Assembly (NCBI GenBank): GCA_002256685.1
Contig: NQJH01000121.1
Location: 1-5,908 of the forward strand
Direction of reading: 5' to 3'
Origin: Methylococcaceae bacterium NSP1-2
Lineage (GTDB): Bacteria > Pseudomonadota > Gammaproteobacteria > Methylococcales > Methylomonadaceae
DNA length: 5,908 nt
The notes beneath the pieces were generated by a model that made no database searches, was not told the origin of the DNA, and was given only the letters and a program-made list of their open reading frames with translations. Shown here one piece after another: positions 5,088-5,908 of the stretch. Position numbers and translations under genes: made by a program. Numbering within the stretch: the first letter of the stretch is position 1; each line of letters opens with the position of its first letter.

Positions 5088-5387
5088 ATGGATAAGCAGA
5101 CACAAACCGAACTAGAAGCCGCCGCCTTTAGACGCTTAGTCAGTCATTTACAACAACACACCGAAGTACAAAATATTGAGTTAATGGTTTTGGCAGATTT
5201 TTGTCGCAATTGTTTGGCTAAATGGCTAGTCGCTGCGGCTAAAGAACGAAATGCCGAACTGGATTATGAACAAGCCAGAGAAATGGTTTACGGTATGCCT
5301 TACAGCGAATGGAAAGATCAATTTCAACTCGAAGCGACTGAGGAACAGCTTGCCGCCTATCAGCGTAGGCAACAAGCGAAATCGTAG
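5088..5387 (+). CDS. DUF1244 (SMc04008-like) conserved protein
   Basis: This 99-residue protein matches the DUF1244 family along its length: AAFRRLVSHLQQHTEVQNIE (12-31), LADFCRNCLAKW (35-46), REMVYGMPYSEWK (64-76), and a charged helical end. It looks all-helical and cytosolic, with no signal or membrane segment. The C39-R-N-C42 pair is part of the most conserved block and could bind metal or form a redox pair; I know of no experimentally assigned function. ATG 5088 has GGAG 7 bases upstream; an in-frame ATG at 5061 would add nine residues (MRCYFWRIL) but has no ribosome site and overlaps the promoter. It is transcribed away from yciB. The stop at 5385-5387 lies within a repeat-like sequence, and no hairpin terminator follows, so read-through into the phosphatase gene is possible. 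Confidence 0.92.
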   Translation: MDKQTQTELEAAAFRRLVSHLQQHTEVQNIELMVLADFCRNCLAKWLVAAAKERNAELDYEQAREMVYGMPYSEWKDQFQLEATEEQLAAYQRRQQAKS

Positions 5388-5399
5388 GTTGGGGTTATC
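5382..5399. repeat. Possible half of a short dispersed palindromic repeat
   Basis: TCGTAGGTTGGGGTTATC at the end of the DUF1244 gene resembles the left arm of short dispersed palindromes of the type GTAGGTTGGGGTTA...TAACCCCAAC that I recall from several gammaproteobacterial genomes. The matching right arm is absent from the following bases. It marks the junction between a conserved gene and the AT-rich phosphatase gene. Based on recollection; not tested. Confidence 0.35.
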
Positions 5400-5424
5400 T
5401 AAATACAAGTTATGTGTTCTAAAT

Positions 5425-5908
5425 ATGAAACCTGACATATACACAATTGAAGTGATAGGAAGTGGTTTTTTAGCTGTAATGGCAAAGCCAGTTTCAGGTG
5501 AATGGATTGAGGACGAGTTTCTTGGAATTGCCAAAGCGGGAATAAAACAAATAGTTTCACTTCTTGAGCTTCATGAAGAATATGAAGTTGGTCTGCAAAA
5601 TGAACGTAAATTAGCAGAACACAATCACATGGAGTTTGTATCCTTTCCTATTCAAGATAGAGGCTTACCAAATTCTGTAAGCGAATTTAGCAAGGTTACG
5701 AAAAAACTTTATCATGAAATAGCAGATGGCAAAAATACTGTAATCCATTGCCGTGCGGGTATAGGTCGAACGGGAATAGTGGCTGCTGGAATTTTACTTC
5801 ATGGTGGATTTAAACCAGATGAGGCATTCAGACATATTTCTGCAAAACGAGGCGTTCAAGTACCAGACACAGATGAACAACGAAACTGGGTATTATTAAA
5901 TTATAATG
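5425..5908 (+). CDS. Dual-specificity/tyrosine phosphatase, 3' end outside window
   Basis: An open frame from ATG 5425 runs to the window edge without a stop (161 residues). It carries the cysteine phosphatase signature HCRAGIGRTG at 108-117: C109 is the nucleophile, R115 the phosphate-binding arginine and T116 the P-loop hydroxyl residue. D78 in FPIQDRGLP (74-82) is in the place of the general acid, and Q151 in PDTDEQRNW (147-155) fits the Q-loop-like position. The family hydrolyses phosphotyrosine, phosphoserine/threonine or sometimes non-protein phosphates; the substrate is unknown. There is no signal peptide, so it should be cytosolic. The start follows a 37-base gap after DUF1244; no clear ribosome site is seen. 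Half of its Ile codons (7 of 14) are ATA, and none of the Arg codons is CGC or CGG, unlike the parvulin gene, where the eight N-terminal Ile codons I read are all ATT or ATC. This may indicate acquisition by transfer. Confidence 0.9.
   Translation, partial: MKPDIYTIEVIGSGFLAVMAKPVSGEWIEDEFLGIAKAGIKQIVSLLELHEEYEVGLQNERKLAEHNHMEFVSFPIQDRGLPNSVSEFSKVTKKLYHEIADGKNTVIHCRAGIGRTGIVAAGILLHGGFKPDEAFRHISAKRGVQVPDTDEQRNWVLLNYN

Noticed and set aside
5412..5435. ATG at 5412 as an earlier phosphatase start
   Set aside because: It is in a different frame and meets a TGA after seven codons.
5226..5534. 102-codon minus-strand frame across DUF1244 and the phosphatase
   Set aside because: It is antisense to two conserved genes on the plus strand and crosses their junction, with no family resemblance.

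Overview
The window looks like chromosomal DNA from a moderately AT-rich gammaproteobacterium. The evidence is the yciB–yciI–bolA–parvulin cluster, whose products resemble the enterobacterial proteins closely, together with a DUF1244 protein and a NadA. Two short sequences resemble the small dispersed palindromic repeats I recall from Methylococcales or Thiotrichales-like genomes, but that placement is only a guess. Most of the window is conserved housekeeping DNA. I see no CRISPR array, rRNA, tRNA, transposase or integrase.

Layout. (1) Positions 1-875, plus strand: the last 63 residues of a calcineurin-like metallophosphoesterase, overlapping by one base a secreted DUF2459 protein. (2) Positions 911-2345, minus strand: nadA (quinolinate synthase), followed after one base by a small, very acidic protein that I do not recognise. 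These two genes converge on region 1. The nadA leader (2346-2590) holds two promoter candidates, a 12-bp palindrome and a repeat-like sequence with two competing hairpins. (3) Positions 2590-4878, minus strand: a tight four-gene operon, yciB > yciI > bolA family > parvulin-type lipoprotein. Two of its three junctions are 4-base ATGA overlaps, and it ends at a strong hairpin terminator. (4) Positions 4879-5087: a divergent intergenic region with a promoter candidate for each side. (5) Positions 5088-5387, plus strand: a DUF1244 protein. (6) Positions 5425-5908, plus strand: the first 161 residues of a tyrosine or dual-specificity phosphatase, cut by the window edge. It is richer in ATA codons than the parvulin gene, and half of a repeat-like sequence lies just upstream.

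How the genes may work together. The four-gene operon joins envelope and division functions (YciB, an inner-membrane parvulin lipoprotein) to BolA, an Fe-S/glutaredoxin-linked morphology factor. NadA makes the first NAD precursor ring and needs a [4Fe-4S] cluster. The metallophosphoesterase and DUF2459 pair is probably co-translated. No obviously new multi-gene system is present. The best leads are the acidic protein coupled to nadA, the possible papain-like His/Cys pair in DUF2459, and the possibly acquired phosphatase.
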